Assembly (NCBI RefSeq): GCF_030272615.1 | Contig: NC_081414.1 | Coordinates: forward strand, 238,611,233 to 238,675,232 | DNA length: 64,000 bases | Direction of reading: 5' to 3' | From: Cryptomeria japonica | Lineage: Eukaryota > Streptophyta > Pinopsida > Cupressales > Cupressaceae | Shown: positions 34,545-46,698 of the stretch, piece by piece | How positions within the stretch are numbered: the stretch's first letter is position 1 | Layout: each line of letters opens with the position of its first letter | Translations under genes and position numbers: made by a program | The notes under the pieces: model-generated | What the model was told of the DNA's origin: nothing | The model's database searches: none | What the model saw: the letters and a program-made list of their open reading frames with translations, nothing else

Positions 34545-35284
34545 TGATGCAGATAGATGAATGTGGTTGCTCAAGATTCTTAGAGAATGACTTTAAGATC
34601 AAGATGAGCTGACCATCAAATGGACATTAGAACAATATCATACAAGAAGATGTCTAAATGGGACGAGAGGCATCTTTAAATTGAATTCTCAATAGGACAA
34701 CCAAAGGCTAGGATTAAGCAGTATAGTGGATGGTTATGATTAAATGAGGATTAGGGTTATGCTGGAAAGATGTACTCATGTGGCAAGTGTCACATGATAA
34801 ACAACATATAGGGCTTAGGATAAGGTTAGGGAGTATTCTTATAGGAATGACCAAGATTAAGAGGTTTAAGTTAAAATGGATGGATAGGATATAAAGTTAG
34901 TTTGACTTTTGGCAAGGTGTCCAAGTTTAATGAATTACCGACAAGGCTTAGTTAAATATGTGAAGCCGAAAAGGTGGGACACTTGTTAAATAACTACAAA
35001 TTTCAATTATGAACCATGCGAACACAATGAGGGGTGAGGATTGAATAGATGAAGATTAAGGTAAAATAAGAATTTGTTAAATTAAATAGCTACATTTTTA
35101 TTTAATTAATGGGATAGGATAAAGGTGAAATTAATTAAATAAATAAATCATATTTATTTCATTTAGGATTTTGGGGTAGAAAAAGGGGTTAATTAAGGAA
35201 GTAATGTATATATATGTAAATAATTGGTTTAGGGTAGGTTAAAATTAGGTGTGGGTAGGCAGTGGACAATGTTAGGTATCTACA
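34545..35284 (-). repeat. Gypsy-type LTR fragment (copy 2)
   Basis: Same LTR as at 20 kb, with a clearer polypurine tract (AAAAGGGGAAAAA, 35285-35297 on the complement) before TGTAGATACC. The near-palindrome at 34781-34792 sits in a larger CATGTGGCA/TGTCACATG inverted repeat. It contains about 45 bp, including an AGGGTAGGTT block, that are lost in copy 1. Confidence 0.6.
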
Positions 35285-35399
35285 TTTTTCCCCTTTTAGA
35301 GATGATGTTGCAAAAAGAAATCATTTCAAAGAAGATTATTTTGTAAGTTGTATTTTTACATGGAAAAAAATAGACATTTTAAAATTTTCTAGATGTTTT

Positions 35400-35910
35400 C
35401 AATAAATGTCATTTATTTAGACATAGTTCCTATTATATTATTCTCTTAGTCACAACAGAAATGGTTTTTATCCGGAAGATTAACAAACTTGAAGCTATGA
35501 CTGAGGCTGACACAAGGGTAGAAAAATGGGTTATGGAGGAGAAGGACAAATAGATTTGCGAAGCTGCAAGAAATATGGATTGTAAATTAGAGTATTGGTA
35601 TAAAGTTGTGGGATGCAAAAAGACCTTAGTGAGAAGGTGTCTCAAAGAAATGAGAACAAGATTGTAATGGATATTAAGGAAGGCTAAGAGATTCTTAAGT
35701 GTAAAATCAAGGAGATGTCCAAGAGTAGCCAAGAGATGTTTTTGAAGAATTTGGCTTCCCTATAGGATATTTAGGAGGAAATTGATTGTAGGAAAGCTAA
35801 GTAAAAGAGACATGCTATGTCCCCCTCTACATTGAATGAAGCCCCTTTCTTCTATGGTTAAAGATACTCTGCATTCTTATTTCAATAAAAGAAAGAAAGA
35901 AATATTCTAA
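35400..35910 (+). pseudogene. LINE-type coiled-coil C-terminal tail (copy 2)
   Basis: Duplicate of 20769-21275 with extra lesions, for example GGACAAATAG (35545-35554), which creates a stop where copy 1 reads KGKWVC. Confidence 0.45.
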
Positions 35911-35914
35911 TTTC

Positions 35915-36995
35915 TTCCATTCTATCATTTGAATCAAATAACTTCTCAAAATTAATTCTTTCAACTTGTGAATAACCTTTACATATAAGAATTGCCTAGT
36001 TTCTTACAAATTCTCCATCTTCATTTAGTTTGTTTCTATCCATTTGATTGCTACCACATTCTTGTTTGCTAGACTCTCTCCCAATTACCAAGTCTTTTTT
36101 TTCTAAATATAATTCAATTATTATTCCATTGCTTGTATCCAACCATCATCCTTGTTGTCATCATTAGATCTAGAATCAAATTTCCCAAAATCTATATTTT
36201 TTTATGTAACATTTACGTCCAAATTTTTTTAAGTAGTTGACAATTATAGGTCTGCCATGCCATAGCTCATAAGGAGTATTGCAACATTTCACTCTTAGAT
36301 GTCCTCTATTAAGAATATGGACCATAGTATGGAATGCTTGTTTCTAATACATATGAGGTGGATTTTCCTCTCTTCCAATTTTTCTTTCCCTGTGTCAAAT
36401 AGTTGTATTATTATTTTTGTAATACTCCATTTTTCTAAGGAGTTCTTGAAGAAAATAGATGTTTCTTTATATACATTTTCTTAAATTTGTGTTCCTCAAA
36501 CCACTAATATTCTAGATCTTGCCTTCCTAATTTCGTAGCCCTTATCTCAAAAGTGAGATTGTTATCTTTCCTACACATTTGTATTACATGGAGAAGATTG
36601 TTATTGAGACCCTTAGCGTAGAGAATATCTTCTACATTGTTCTACCCATCAATAGTTATTACTCCCTATTAAAAAATCATTGTACATGGGTCACCTCAAA
36701 TATAATTGCGCCTCCAATCCATTTCTCAAGATTGGTGAACTTACTTTTGTCACATCTCATGTGATCAAAATAGCTACTTTCAATCACCAAAGAGTTTGTC
36801 TCTTCTTTTTTATGGAAGCCAATCCACACAGGTATAGATTTTTTGATATTATTGTCAGTTTCTTGGGTGCAAGACACCTTAGGAGGATTTATAATATAAA
36901 TAAAATTATAACTTTGTTTTAGGTCTTGAACCCATGTAAGCAAATACACACTAAAACATTTTTTTAGGGCTTCAACCCAAGTTCATTACTCTTTG
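35915..36995 (-). pseudogene. Ty1/copia fragment (copy 2)
   Basis: Duplicate of 21258-22376. 36949-36677 keeps the open protease-region frame (MYLLTWVQDLKQ...YFDHMRCDKSK); integrase is also absent. The RT-entry frame is broken by more stops than in copy 1. Confidence 0.7.
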
Positions 36996-38051
36996 ATAAT
37001 TACAACACTTATGGAAAGATGATTTAGCCTCAAATTAGTATGAATAATTAATTAATTTGAATAATAATAATAACTCAACATGACTACATAAGCTACTTTG
37101 ACACATTGCATCTAGCACACTTCTGGTTGTACTCAAATGTAGCTACTTTTAGATCACTATCTCCAATAAGAATTAGAAATTTATTTACACACTTCCACAC
37201 AACACACCACCATCACATAAAGTCAAATATGCATTTTTCCCCATTCCTAGACATGCATAACACATTGAAATCCATTAAGGGAAATCTTTTCCATGACCCA
37301 ATCAATTCCCAAGAGCCATCAAAATTCAAATTTGCAGACACGAAGAAGACAATCTTTTCTGAAAATAAAATGCAGAAGTAAGAGCCACCAACCTAAAATT
37401 CGCAAAACCAAAAATTGAAGTTGAAATATGAAATTGTCAAGCCTTCTCAAATACAAATAATTAAACAATAAATGGAGCACAATTAAATATTAATAAATTA
37501 GATTAAATAAATTAATTACTCAATTTCTTAATAAAATGAATAATCCAATCATGTAATAAATCCAATAACCAAACCGCGACTGAGAAAAATAAGAAGCCAA
37601 AGAGATCATTTGACCTCATAACCTATGGAACGAGGTGGAAGATACCTAACCAATATGACACATCTCTTAGTTGACCCTAAAGAAAAATCAACCAAGCAAA
37701 AGACATCAAGATAAACAAACGAGGTGTACATCTTAAACCAAGAGTGTGTGAGAGAAACTATGTCATCTCCGACAACTTGCCATTGGGATAAAGACACGCT
37801 CAGAACTGTGGAGCTAGGTGGAGTCAATATCTTGTACCTACAAGCCTGCATCAAACGCCAACATGACATATACAATACATACACATCACAATAAACAAAC
37901 AGGTGATAGAGAATCGCGATGACATATCCCGCTCGCAATGAGTGATATGGCATCGTCTCTACTCACGAAGACAATCATGTAATATAATACCTAAACATCA
38001 CATAGAATTATTATCATGAAGTGGGGTTAGTATCATTATCAATCTCATAAT
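36996..38051. other. Copia 5' flank/LTR-like and non-coding sequence (copy 2)
   Basis: Duplicate of 22377-23428. The minus-strand frame is longer here (115 codons, 37953-37606) and keeps the same residues, for example VLSVSLSQWQVVGDDIVS; no family recognised. Confidence 0.4.
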
Positions 38052-38775
38052 TCATGGGATAAGCAGGGTACATATAGAAGTTAGTAGATAATTTAGCATC
38101 ATAATTTTTTTGTTTTAGTTTATCATAATAATTTTTTAATTTGTGTTCTTACCTAAAGATTTTTTTATGTTTCCCTCTTGATGTGGCTTATTATTTGAAA
38201 GAAAAGTTAAGTATTAGTAATATATGTCCTATTATATTGTTTTCCTTGCAGGTTAGTTCTTTACATCATGAGTAAAATTGAATTTTTGAAAGGGCACATA
38301 AACCTTAGACAACTAAAATGTCGAACACATCAAGACAAACCAATAAATTGAAAGATATGCGAATGTTACAATGTAAAAAACACACTAACAACACCATGAG
38401 AGTTAGGAGCTAAATGCCTACAAAATCTCCAATTTGATCTCAAAACTGCACACCCTTGACCTAGGTGTCATATTTTGAGATCTTTTAACAATAGTCCATG
38501 GCTAAAACTTTCCTACATCCACATGGAGAGGAGACATAAGAATGGAATCCATATCTATGCTATTCAACCAATAGATGGAGTGACCAAGATATGATAAATG
38601 ATAACTATATGGAGATGGTGCAATCTAAGAAGGTATGACCAATCATGTACCATAAGTAGTACGCTCAAACACACACAAACACACATGTATATATGTATAT
38701 ATGTATATGTGTGTGTATATGTATATGTATATACATATCTATATGTATACTTATATAAATATATACACATCTCAC
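38052..38775. repeat. Block B in copy 2, ending in a microsatellite
   Basis: Duplicate of 23429-24140 with very few substitutions. Confidence 0.8.
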
Positions 38776-40162
38776 ACAAGCATCCACATATATATCAATA
38801 TCAATTGATATACATTAAATCATTTTCGATATCAAAATCATAAATATTTTGATAAGAGTTCAATTAAATTGCTTTAAAAATGAACTAATAAATAAATAAT
38901 GATATCAATATTAATTTGTCCATTTATATATCAAATTCCATGTTCATGTCAATACCTTAATCCATTTGCTACAACTTATAACACATACTTTTTTATGTTT
39001 ATTTTTGTTGTGGGTGTCAACTTTGTCCCATGCTCTAACATAAAGGACATGCTTTAATAGTTATCTTGTATTTATTCACTACTATTATTGGGAAACCTTT
39101 TAACATATATGATTTGATATTATAGTTAAAATTAAAATGACAAAATTGATATAAAAAATAGATACATTTTATATATTTTTTAAATTGCATATTATAATTT
39201 AAAAATAATAATAATAGTATATAAATTTATACAAAACTATTACAAATATAAATAAATATATAAATTCTTAAATTTAAAATTATAAATAATTAAATATTAA
39301 AAATACAAAATATTTGTCAAAAGTTGTATCTCAATTGGTTGAGCACAATTGGTGAAGATGATGGACTTCCTAATTTTGATTTTCCCTTATCTTTTGGTTA
39401 TCTAGATTTTGTGTTTTCTAATAGTTTTCTTTTTGACTTGACTTATAGATTTACAGAAATTTGATCTTTTAAAATAAAAGAATTTATAAAATTCATAATT
39501 GTATAAAATAAATATTCATTCAGAATTGAAAAACAATTATCTAATTATAGATTAACCAACTTAGACCTATATTCTATTGAAAAATAGAGTATTTTTCTTA
39601 GACTTAAAACGTGTAATCCTTCACAAAAATGGTTGTGAATAATCCAGTAATACATAAAAGGACTTCAACTATTAGCTCTTATCAAAATTGATAATTCTGG
39701 CTTCTCCCTGGCTTTCAAGTCATATCAACGAAAGATCTTAATTAAATTACTCAGATGGCTTTCCTTTGCAATCTTTGCTTGCTGACTATCGAAGAAAACC
39801 AAAGTCAAGTTTAAATTTGGTGGCGTTATTCAGGTGATAGGAATAAAAATAATCAGATAATGTGATACACTTCCGCCAAATGAATAAAGCCAAGAAAAGA
39901 TTAACAGGCCCAATGACTACAAAAACTTACAACACTTTCTCCAAATGCATAATGTTAAAGCACATGCATACATCTGCATTTTCTTGTCTTGCTACCATTT
40001 GTCCTTTCAACAATACAGTTTGCTTTGCTCTTCACCGCAATACACGGTAACATTATATTTATGTATCCAAACAACTATTGGAAAATTAAAGAATGTAGAG
40101 TTTCTCATTAGGAGCAACAACTTGGCAAGAAAAAATGGAAAAGGCAAACTGTTTTAATAGAC
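38776..40162. other. Very AT-rich non-coding interval (copy 2)
   Basis: Duplicate of 24141-25531; it differs by a few substitutions and an extra AATAATA unit near 39208. Confidence 0.4.
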
Positions 40163-41484
40163 TTAAATGGATGCTCTGACAAGATATTTTTTAACTAGAA
40201 CTTATTTATAAACCCATGTTTAATCACCATTGTTGAAAGCAAAGGGAATACTGTAGAGCCCCCTTCAAACCCAACAAGGTCAGTACACAATTAACACCAC
40301 TAGCCTTCAATGCAATGCAGGATGGTGAAATATATAAATCAGCAATTGAGTTAATTTGGCACATAGCCATTGATTGGTATCAAAGGAGCTCTATCAATAT
40401 ATTCCAATAACATACCCGATTTTAACTTGTTTGAATAAGATTGGGCATTCACAAAATTGCCTTTATAAATTTATAGATTTTTAGGTTTACTGACATTTAG
40501 ATTGCTTACAGTGAAGGCCTTACATAGTGTTAACCTTCTAGATAGTGAAGGCCTTACATAATGTTAACCTTCTAGCTATTGTATTTAGCTAGATCGCACT
40601 ATCTATAGTTCTATACATTTATAGATCTTGGTCATACTATGTAACCTTCATGAGAATCTATGACATAACATCATTAACCCAATACAATATTGAAAAAAAC
40701 ATCATTAATCTATTGAATTTCAAAAAGGCATAAGTGACAAATATATCCAACGGAAGTCAGAAATACAAAATCCTTAACACTATCAGGACCAATTGTATCT
40801 TAGAATATGCGGAGAACGGTTATTATGCCTTGCTCATTTTATAGTAGTCAGCTACGTTGATACTATAATTTTTAAACACTTCAGAAGTTCCAAAGGGGGT
40901 ACTATGACCCTCTATACTTACTTTGGAGCTTCTGAGCTGTTTAAAAATAATTGTATCAATTTCCATTTAATCCACTGATAAAATGCCCAGACATAATAAT
41001 CATTCCTAGGGTATTCTAAGATACAATTGGTAATAATATTGTTAAAGGTTTTCTATTTCTGATTTCCATTGGATATATTTGTCAATAATGGTTTTTGATA
41101 TTCAAAAAGGTTAACACCATGTAAGGCCTTCACTGTAAGCATTCTAAGATGTCAGAAAACCTAAAAATTTATTGATACTGATCCCTTACATATGTTACAG
41201 GTCTTATGGAGGCAACTTCCTTAATGCACAATCTTTTTCAAACAAGTGAAAATCAGGTATGTTATTTGAAAATATTGGTAGAGCTCCTTTGATACCAAAA
41301 AAACTAAATTGACTCAACTGTTGATTTATGCATTGCATTGAAGGCTGGTAGTGTTAATTGTGTACTGACCTTGTTTGGTTTGAAGGGATCTCTAAAATAT
41401 TCTCTTTGCTTCCAATAGTAGTGATCAAACTTGAGTTTATAAATAGGTTCTAAATAAAAAAATCTTACCAGAGTATCCATTTAA
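40163..41484. repeat. Long inverted repeat, copy 2
   Basis: Duplicate of 25532-26854 with the same arms, the same extra segment in the left arm and a few substitutions in each arm. Confidence 0.85.
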
Positions 41485-41576
41485 CTACCTACCATTTAAC
41501 TAGTAAATGATAATATTAAACAAAGCCTTGGTTATTTTCAGTTCAGTACTCACTCTCTCTGTAATCTTCTTTAATA

Positions 41577-41658
41577 TGTAGGTCCCCAACCTAACCTTCC
41601 CAGGCTAGGGAATTCAATGTAGGTCCCCAACCTAACCTACCCAGGCTAGGGAATTCTT
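41577..41658. repeat. 41-bp tandem duplication (copy 2)
   Basis: Same duplication as at 26947, so it predates the segmental duplication; one unit has CCTTCCC where the others have CCTACCC. Confidence 0.85.
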
Positions 41659-44013
41659 ACAACAGTCCCCCAGAGACAACGGTGCCAGACTCTTTTTACC
41701 TTCCAATAGATTTTAAATACATTCGAACACCTTTTACACAAGAAGACAAATTCTTCAACATTCGTGGAAACCTATTAAAAGTACATTGGGAGAGGTTCAA
41801 TATTTCACTTCATATATATTGGAAGGGAAAAAGGTCATATGCTAATCTGGTGGCTCTTATGCATCTGTGCTCTTCTCGTTAAGTCGCTTGGAGTGTCTGT
41901 CTAAGAATCAAAGAAACACGACCTCGACTAGAAAAATTAATATATAGCACGATCACATTAGTATAAATGGCAAAGTAATTGTTGTTCTTACAAATTAAGA
42001 CAAAATTAGTTTGCCAAAAACCATAACATGAATACTGGGCATACCTGTATACGTTGAGAATATATCTTATAAAATCATAATACGTTGAGAATGTTGTTGT
42101 TGTTATAAAATCGAAATAAATTGGCCTTCAGAGCCATAATATGAATACTGGGCATACCTGTATACGTTGAGAATATTTCTTATCATAACAGTTTTTCTCT
42201 CCTGTTGGGAGTTGTCCCATCTGTTATCCAAAAGCTATCCAAAACATTAAAAACAAGAGCTGCAGGGCAGTGAAGTTCCTGCCAGAGAATGAAGGATTGT
42301 GTTTGTAATAGGATTTGCTAAGGCTGGTAGCTAAATTGTCTTATAACAAGGAGGTCAAATGCAAGAGCTTATGCCAAAATAAGAGTGTTGGAATAAAGCA
42401 TTAGGGATACAAGAATATCATCAGATGGTGTGTGAAGGAATCGAGTGATAGCAAGCTAGACACAATTTGTTTAAAGGGTTTAGAAACTTTAATGAAAATG
42501 CAATTGGCAGTTGTAGATGTAGACTATACAGTAGTTTTGTGTATGCAACATGGGAGTTGTGGAACAGGATATGCAACATGAGAGTTGTGGAATAGGATGT
42601 TAAGTTCATTCAAAACATAAAGAGAACTATACATAACAATAAGGTATGATGTAAAATAAAGATTTCTTTTTAACTGAGCTTCTTTGAAGTTGTGGATATT
42701 CATTTATAGTAGGTGAGATCATTACATATATGATAAAGATTCAATTTATTAAAAAACTAGAACATTTTCAAATACCTAGCATAGCTAAATTAACAAATGT
42801 GGTCAGAGAAAGTTTATAAGAATAGTGAATGTCACATGTATTACTTAAAAAATAACAACATAAAACATAACTATCAACCAAGCAGGAAGTTGTTTACATC
42901 CATCTTCTAAGATTTGGTCATGCTCTCCACTTAAAATCAAAATTTCCAACAAAACACCCAATCAACAGTCCTTGAATACAACCTTGGATAAACGACATCT
43001 AGACAACAAAAAAAAACAGTCCATGAAAAAAAGAATGAAAATAAATCAGTACCAAATGTGTGTGTATAACAAAACTCTCTGTATTTGTAATACATGCATC
43101 ACCCACATTGTAAGGATGCGCATGATTCCTTCCTGATTTACATTGGTGAATCGGTACATAGATACACCTATTAATTCCACCTTGGTGATGAAAGACGGCT
43201 CATGTGGCAGCTCTTCTCTAGCCTGGGTGTGCTTTCTCCAAACTTCTCTCTAGAAGAACATTGTTCATCTTCATGATGGTGGCAGTTGATCTGCTAGTGA
43301 GTTGATACTATGTGAAGGGGAAAACCTCTTGTACTCATTACGTTGTGAGCATTTTTGTGTGGTTGATGGCTCCGTGGAATGGCAATCTATGTGCCACAAT
43401 AGAGGACTCCTAAAGTCTAAGTGTGTGGGGGAGTGTTGTTAGTGCCATGACTGCCCTCATTATCAATTGTAATTACTGGGTTCCTCATGGGCTTTCTGGA
43501 AAGCCAGACTTTTGTTAGGTTTGGGTTTTCTACACCTGTTATGCTTATTTATTATTCCACGCTACCTATGATGCTGGACAAGAATGAATAAAATATACAT
43601 TGAAGGACGGGTAAGAAGGGAAATACTATGTATTCTCCTAATTGATCAATGTCAGGAAAATGTCAAATGAGGAAATGAGAAAGATGGAAGGAGAAAAACA
43701 AGAAATATAGGAGAAACACATTTAAATCATTTAGCTTATAGGTTAAAAGGAATGCTAAGAACATGGATGTGTTTTGAATTGGACACCTTAAATTGAGTTT
43801 TAACTGTTTATTATCTAATTCGGATATAATACTTAGAATATACTTCAGAGAAGATTGAACTTGTCCTTTGAATTTTCTATTAATTTGTCCCAAATCTATG
43901 GCAATTTGACTTTACTAGAAGATTGAACTTGTCCTTTGAATTTTCTATTAATTTGTCCCAAATCTATGGCAATTTGACTTTACTAAAACCCCTTTGAAAT
44001 GTCTCAAAAATTT
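41659..44013. other. Non-coding interval upstream of the coiled-coil fragment (copy 2)
   Basis: Duplicate of 27029-29309 with an added 68-bp tandem duplication at 43853-43988. A 66-codon frame at 41682-41882 is open here but not in copy 1, so it is probably fortuitous. Confidence 0.35.
43853..43988. repeat. 68-bp tandem duplication specific to copy 2
   Basis: GATTGAACTTGTCC...TTGACTTTACTA occurs at 43853 and 43921; copy 1 has it once (29212). It arose after the segmental duplication. Confidence 0.85.
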
Positions 44014-45186
44014 GTATGAGCCAGAAACAACAAGAATTGTCGACTAAATTGAGGCAAGAAAAAATTCAGATGGAAAATAAACTCAAAAAATCAACGATAC
44101 TAGTAAGAAATTGAATACAAAGATGAGTGAGGATAAGCGGTCATGGGGTTCCTGTAAGGAGAAGTTGGAAAACCAGGTTTCAGAGCTACAAAATGAGCTT
44201 AATGAAGCAAAAGTATTCAGCCAAGGACATGAACAACTGTGCAGTAAGCTGAGACAAGAAAAAACTGATTTGCAAGAAAGAGTTTTACAGTTGGATGGTG
44301 ATCTTAATGAAGCAAGAATTTTGATTAACAAACATCAAGAATTGCACCCTGAATTACTGAAAGAAAATAATCAATTGGACAATAAGGTAAGAGAATACAA
44401 TGATGAGACTGAAGAATTGAAAGCAAAATTGTCTGAAGCTGGGTGCTTGTGGGAATCTTCTAAGACAGAGTTGGAAGCCACTGTTGCAGGGCTGCAAAAT
44501 GAGCTCAATGAAACAAAAGTGTTGAGCCTGAAACATGAAGAAGCATGCATTCAATTAAGGCATGAAAAAATAAAATTGGAAGAGGAGTTGAGAGAGTTGA
44601 ATAATAGGAATGAGGAATTACATGAAAAAATGACTGAAAAAGGTTACCTTTGGGATACTTGTAAGGTGAATTTAGAAGGTACGATTGTAAAGCTGCAGAA
44701 AAGCTCAAGAAAACGAAGATTCTGGCCCACCATAATCAAGTCTTATGCAATGAAATAAGTAGAGAAAAAGCTGAGTTAGAAAATAATTTAAATCAATCCA
44801 TTAATGAAACTCAACAATTGAAGGAAAAATTGGCTGAAGATAGGCACATGTGGGACGCTTCCAAGGGAAAATTTGAAGTTACAATTCCGAAACTGCAAAA
44901 TGATCTCAATGAAGCAAGAATGCTAAGCCAAAAGTATGAAGATTTGTGGTCTCAATCAGGAAAAGAAAAAAATGAGTTGGAAAAGACTCTTACACAACTA
45001 CAAAATGAAGTCGATGAAACAAAGATTTTGAGAGTAAAAGACCAAGAGCAGTGTAATGTGCTAAGGGAAGAAAACAATCGGTTAGAACATAAGTTGAAAC
45101 AATGCAATGACAGCATTGCAAAATTAAATACAAAAATTAAAGAAGAGGAGCTATTGTGGGTTTGTAAGCTGAGCTGCAAGAAATAG
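44014..45186 (+). pseudogene. Coiled-coil repeat protein, frameshifted (copy 2)
   Basis: About 390 codons of continuous heptad-type coiled coil. A tryptophan-anchored phrase (SxxxxxWxSxKxxLE...LQNELNEAK) recurs: Trp-to-Trp distances are 102, 67, 67 and 102 residues, which reduce to about 35-residue units plus a 32-residue Trp module. Two single-base losses break the frame: near 44086 (six A where copy 1 has seven) and near 44702 (AGAAAAGCTC; restoring one base reopens the reading). It ends at 45186 right after a Trp module. No motor, kinase or membrane domain is seen; it resembles the rod of a myosin/kinesin/golgin-like protein but the family is not identifiable. It faces the HMA gene tail to tail, 54 bp apart. 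Confidence 0.7.
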
Positions 45187-45239
45187 GTATGGAGATTTCT
45201 TCTTGGAAGAATAGGTATTGAAAACCCCTAGATGAGAAT

Positions 45240-45680
45240 TCAGCAGATGGTACAGAAGTTCTCATTTTCCAAACGGAATTTATACTCACCATTTTCCAAA
45301 CTGTAATCATAATAAACCCTCGGAACATACACAGTTGTCGGGTTCTCTGATTTATTCTCTTCTTTCTTTTCCTTATTTCTCTCCTTAGCAGGCCCAACGC
45401 TCTGCAGTTCGACAAAATTAAAACCGAATTCCCTGAGTCTTGAGGCAATAAACAAAGGGTCTGCTTCCCCAATTACAGTCATCGTTTTTTCCTTCATGTC
45501 CACAGCCACAGAATCCACCCCTGCAATTCAAATATTCATTCATCAGATTGTGAAGAGGAACAAATCTAGGGTTAGGGTTTGAGAGCGGAAAGGAAAAAGT
45601 AGCAGACCTTCCACCACTGCAACCACTTTAAGGGCTTTCCTCTTTCTTTTCTCGTCCTCAATCGCCAATTTTAACACCAT
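45240..45680 (-). CDS. HMA-domain, CaaX-tailed protein (HIPP-like), two visible exons
   Basis: Exon A runs 45680-45608 (MVLKLAIEDEKRKRKALKVV, AVVEG) and exon B 45520-45240, joined across an 87-bp intron with a GT donor (GAAG|GTCTGC) and an AATTGCAG acceptor. Product of about 117 residues: a ferredoxin-like heavy-metal-associated fold (MVLKLAIEDEK...VDSVAVDMKEKTMTVIGEAD, IASRLREFGFNFVELQSVGP), a Lys/Glu linker, a Tyr-rich segment (VYVPRVYYDYS) and a C-terminal CTIC, a CaaX-like prenylation signal. The metal-binding CxxC of the HMA loop is absent, as in several plant HPP/HIPP members. A TTTGCAG acceptor directly before AAAATG suggests a tiny first exon upstream (family members often start M-K-K), not located. 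No internal stops: probably functional. Inferred role: membrane-tethered adaptor or metal/stress-related protein. Confidence 0.8.
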
Positions 45681-45683
45681 TTT

Positions 45684-45985
45684 CTGCAAATTTTCAACAC
45701 AGATGTTTATCAGTTGGAATTTTGACATGAATCCAGGAACTGAAGATATTTATAAACAGATATGATTGGCGATGAATATCTTTGAATGATCAATATAAAA
45801 TGAGCATAAATAGAAGGGGTGTTGGTGAGCATCAATTAGTAGCCCGCCCTTAAATATCTTAGATATAATCAAAGACCACTGTTTTCCTTCGGTATCCTGC
45901 AACTTATACAATGACGGGAATGTATGTATCTCATAACGAAAAGAGTGATGAAATTAATAGCATTGGTATAGTTACAAAATTCAAT
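45684..45985 (-). other. Intergenic interval upstream of the HMA gene
   Basis: About 300 bp between the LRR fragment's stop and the first visible HMA exon. It should contain the short first exon and promoter or a 5' intron; no ATG followed in phase by a GT donor could be chosen with confidence. Confidence 0.4.
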
Positions 45986-46698
45986 TTAACAAAAACCACC
46001 AACTCTTACGTTGAAGGAGGAATCAGTTACCACAGCTAAATTCCTTTCTTCCTTCTCCCTTCGCATTTCCATCCACCGCTGAGTTATCCCTTCATTTCCT
46101 GAAATGTCTACATACAACAAACTTTGACTGCCTTCCACACGATCCATCCATTCAGCACCCAATCTCTTACAATTTGAGAGATTTAATCTTGTCAATGATG
46201 GGAGAGTGTGGAAATCGTCGGAAATATTAGCCAAATTAGAGCATCCTGATAAATCTACATTCTCCAAGCAAACAAGCTGAGCAAAAAAATCTGGAAATCT
46301 GGTTAAACTGTAGCATCCGGACAAATTCAACTCTTTTAACGCTCCAAGGCAATGGAACAATTCCTCTAGTTTATCACATTTGGATAAATTTAAAGTTTGC
46401 AAACTTTTTAGTTTACCAAAAAAATCTGGAAGTCTGGTTAAACTGCAGCATCCGGACAAATTCAACTCTTTTAACGCTCCAAGGCAATGGAAGTCGCTGC
46501 ACAATTCTTCTAATTTATCACATTTGGATAAAATAAGAATTGCAAACTTCTAAGTTCACCAAAAAGATCAGGTAGCTTGGTTAAACTGCAGCAGCTGGAC
46601 ATATCCAACTCTTTTAATGCTCCAGAACCTAGCAAGACTCTAAGACAGCCACATTCGTCACATTGGAAAGGGCATCTGTGCACAGTATTTGCTTCCAC
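45986..46698 (-). pseudogene. NB-LRR (TNL-type) leucine-rich-repeat fragment, frameshifted
   Basis: Minus strand: GALKELDMSSCCSLTKLPDL, then GALKELNLSGCCSLTRLPDF, KSLQTLNLSKCDKLEEL, a second GALKELNLSGCYSLTRFPDF, LVCLENVDLSGCSNLANISD, SLTRLNLSNCKRLGAEW, then SLLYVDISGNEGITQRW and the stop. These are about 24-residue plant LRRs of the C..L..LP class seen in TIR-NB-LRR proteins. One base is missing near 46540 (GCAATTCTTATTTTATCC versus the 19-base equivalent in the next repeat), giving a premature TAG. No TIR or NB-ARC lies upstream within 900 bp, so this is an isolated, broken C-terminal piece. Two repeat pairs are nearly identical in DNA, showing recent repeat expansion. Confidence 0.75.

Noticed and set aside
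45240-46698. A single NLR gene with integrated HMA domain
   Set aside because: The LRR part ends with its own stop, the HMA part has its own exon structure and CaaX end, and no splice path joining them could be shown; retained only as a hypothesis in the findings.
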